DNA of 64,000 bases from Flavobacterium granuli (GTDB lineage Bacteria; Bacteroidota; Bacteroidia; Flavobacteriales; Flavobacteriaceae), in NCBI RefSeq assembly GCF_900129705.1, contig NZ_FQWO01000011.1, forward strand, positions 85,468 through 149,467. Direction: 5' to 3'. The notes beneath the pieces were generated by a model. The model was not told where the DNA came from. It saw only the letters and a list, made by a program, of their open reading frames with translations, and made no database searches. Numbering within the stretch: the stretch's first letter is position 1; each line of letters begins with the position of its first letter. Below are positions 62,159-64,000 of the stretch, in pieces. Made by a program: the position numbers and the translations under genes.

Positions 62159-64000
62159 TTATCTTGTAAGGTATAAGTAACCATCTTTTTTGTTAATCTG
62201 GATTTTATTGTTACCATCCAAAGAAGTATAATTCAGAATATAGAAATAAGTTCCTTTTGGTAAATCAGAAGACTGCTTAACATTAGATTTTCCGTCAAAG
62301 GCATTCGAACTATTATTATAGTTTTGGGTCTTATAAACTAATATTCCAAAACGGTTATATATTTCAAGTGTATTTTCGGGATAGCAACTTGTGTCAGTAA
62401 TATTATCTATGGTAAATGTTTCGTTAATACCATCCCCATTTGGAGAGAAGGCATTATGAACTTCAATTATACCGCAGCCTAATACAATCTTATCACAGTC
62501 ATCATTTACGGTCATATTAATTACCACACTCCTAGGACAGGCCGCAGTATTAATTTTATATTCAAAATGGTAATTTCCTAGAGGAACTCCTAGTGAAGTA
62601 AAGATACTACCTTGTAGTGTTCCTGTATTATCGCCAATCCATATTCCACCTGTTGGGGTGCCTTCAGGGAGTAGACTATTTAAGTCAACTGCTGCAGGAT
62701 TAGCATTGCAGGCAGAACTGGAAACTGTTATTACGTTGCTGCTGACAGTAACATTTATGATTTGAATAAATTCAGTTTTGTTATTGCATGGGTCAGTAGC
62801 ATTCCATTTTCTAATAATTGAGTAAGATGCTGATGTTACATTGATAATCTTTTCAGTAAATATTACCGGGACACTGCCTGAGCAATTGTCTATTGCCGTT
62901 AGCTTTGCAGCAGTGGGTATTTGATCGCAATTTACTGTGATTTCCATCGTAGGTAAAGTTTCTACAAATACTGGAGCAGTGGTATCTTTCACAATTATAG
63001 TTTGTGAAGCTGTTGAAGTATTTCCACAACTATCAATCGCTGTCCAAGTTCTAGTTACCGAATAGGATCCAGTACATTCTCCGTTATTTGTTAGGTCATT
63101 AAAAGTCAACTGAAAATCTGAACCACAAGAATCTGTTGCAGTTGCTTTAGCAAAGGTTAAAATTTCTGAACATTCAATAGTTGAAACCCCTGGTAAAACG
63201 GCAATCACTGGAGCAATTACATCTTGTACATTTATAGTTTGTGAAGCGGTCGCATTATTACCACTATCATCAGTCGCTGTCCAGGTTCTGGTTATAGAAT
63301 AGGAGCCAGCACAAGCGCCTGGATTTGTTGTGTCTAAAAATGTTAAGGTAAAAGGGCTGCAATCTGTTGCTGTTGCTTGAGTAAATTGCGGGGTTGCGTT
63401 ACAATCAATGGTTGTTGATTGTGGCAGACTTGCTATTACTGGTGCTGTTGTATCTTCGATAGTAAATATAGCAGTAGTGTAACTAATGTTATAGTTATCC
63501 AATGCATTTACAGGCACAAGCGTTGCACTGATTGTGTATGGACTTCCTGCTACCGTTTCCCCTGCTGTTCTTGTGTAAGTAGCAGTTATTCCATCTTGAG
63601 GTATATTACCTGTTAACGTTCCTGTAAGTATAGGGTCGGATTCTCCGCAGTTTTTACTAGCTGGATCAACCGTTACGGTCAACATAATTTTACCGATCGC
63701 ATTGTCCACAGTTCCATTGGCGGTATTGTAGTTATTGTTTCCTGCAAAGCTCCATACATCAGCGGTATAAGTTCCCCCGTTGGTGTGTGTTGTTGCGCTT
63801 ACATCCATCAATGCCGTAAGATCTGCCGGAGTGGATTCCACCCCAATAGCCGTAAAGGCAGAAGTATGAGGATTTCCATCGTAAGGAAGCGAGTAAGGAG
63901 TAACCGTGATTAGGGCATCCGCTTTGTTTATTGTTACTGTCGCATTACCACTAGCAGGGTTATAGCTTTCATTACCATCGAATGTCCAGGCTACTAATCC
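62159..64000 (-). CDS. T9SS-secreted adhesin with gliding-motility C-terminal domain (partial, 5' end beyond window)
   Basis: The 3' part (over 610 codons) of a large surface protein that continues off the right edge; an internal GTG at 63841 is not the real start, since the frame stays open to 64000 (GLVAWTFDGNESYNPASG). Modules from the edge: MBG-type repeats (ITVTPYSLPYDGNPHT), HYR-like modules with a conserved TRTWTATDxxGN motif repeated at least three times, and a CHU_C type-B sorting domain (AFSPNGDGINETFTI, LEIYNRFGILVY, GTYFYILNY). Type-B domains direct export by the type IX system and depend on the PorP/SprF partner encoded downstream. Confidence 0.92.
   Translation of the reverse strand, partial: GLVAWTFDGNESYNPASGNATVTINKADALITVTPYSLPYDGNPHTSAFTAIGVESTPADLTALMDVSATTHTNGGTYTADVWSFAGNNNYNTANGTVDNAIGKIMLTVTVDPASKNCGESDPILTGTLTGNIPQDGITATYTRTAGETVAGSPYTISATLVPVNALDNYNISYTTAIFTIEDTTAPVIASLPQSTTIDCNATPQFTQATATDCSPFTLTFLDTTNPGACAGSYSITRTWTATDDSGNNATASQTINVQDVIAPVIAVLPGVSTIECSEILTFAKATATDSCGSDFQLTFNDLTNNGECTGSYSVTRTWTAIDSCGNTSTASQTIIVKDTTAPVFVETLPTMEITVNCDQIPTAAKLTAIDNCSGSVPVIFTEKIINVTSASYSIIRKWNATDPCNNKTEFIQIINVTVSSNVITVSSSACNANPAAVDLNSLLPEGTPTGGIWIGDNTGTLQGSIFTSLGVPLGNYHFEYKINTAACPRSVVINMTVNDDCDKIVLGCGIIEVHNAFSPNGDGINETFTIDNITDTSCYPENTLEIYNRFGILVYKTQNYNNSSNAFDGKSNVKQSSDLPKGTYFYILNYTSLDGNNKIQINKKDGYLYLTR

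Overview
The window looks like a chromosomal segment of a low-GC Bacteroidota bacterium, most likely a Flavobacterium or close relative. The support is a SusC/SusD pair with an ECF sigma factor and FecR-type anti-sigma, a PorP/SprF protein next to a gliding-motility C-terminal-domain protein (type IX secretion), promoters of the TTG-N19-TAnnTTTG class, and a type II-C Cas9 whose tracrRNA has the Bacteroidota form.

Layout. 0-2 kb: a TerC/Alx membrane protein, a small zinc-ribbon protein and a truncated IS21 transposase whose end cuts into a LexA/S24-type regulator. 2.9-3.7 kb: a decayed reverse-strand gene. 4.1-11.2 kb: a giant soluble histidine kinase (about 12 PAS domains and one GAF) followed by three response-regulator genes, one with a kinase dimerisation domain but no ATPase. 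A second IS21 end and an IS3 scrap follow. 11.9-34.8 kb: a coherent envelope programme of two M16 zinc peptidases, three periplasmic thioredoxin-fold proteins, ECF sigma, FecR, SusC, SusD, two lipoproteins and DsbD. Three transcription units in it share an apparent ECF promoter (TGTCAC, 15-16 bp, TGCGT). The gene set fits uptake and breakdown of disulfide-containing peptides, with DsbD supplying reducing power.

35-52 kb is an accessory island. It starts beside a cut-off fragment of a DnaE-type polymerase and carries an excisionase-like HTH protein, a primase/helicase with iteron-like repeats, and a very short transcript between a strong promoter and a terminator. Next is a tightly overlapping four-gene operon: an alpha-CTD/sigma-4/HARE-like protein, a 60-residue protein, a DndD-like SMC ATPase and a DndE domain fused to a HerA/FtsK ATPase. 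No phosphorothioation enzymes are present. An AlbA_2/Schlafen-type regulator, an IS110 scrap, a coupled DUF1828/1829 gene pair, a dead tyrosine recombinase, a pyrimidine-rich module array, a four-gene operon with a DUF5675 protein and two small membrane proteins, and a 15-bp match to a tRNA-Ser 3' end complete it.

52.7-58.7 kb: a nucleotidyltransferase pseudogene, then an orphan type II-C CRISPR locus: a decayed three-repeat array, an intact 1350-codon cas9 and a divergent tracrRNA, without cas1 or cas2. In this Cas9 the catalytic aspartates of RuvC-I and RuvC-III both read as asparagine (N8, N911), while HNH and RuvC-II residues are kept. It is therefore a candidate natural nickase or binding-only Cas9. 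The first repeat also contains a textbook Bacteroidota promoter. The window ends with a DUF1810 protein, a CAP-domain lipoprotein on a long Thr/Pro stalk, and T9SS-related genes, the last running off the edge.

All family assignments are by reading motifs; no database search was run.
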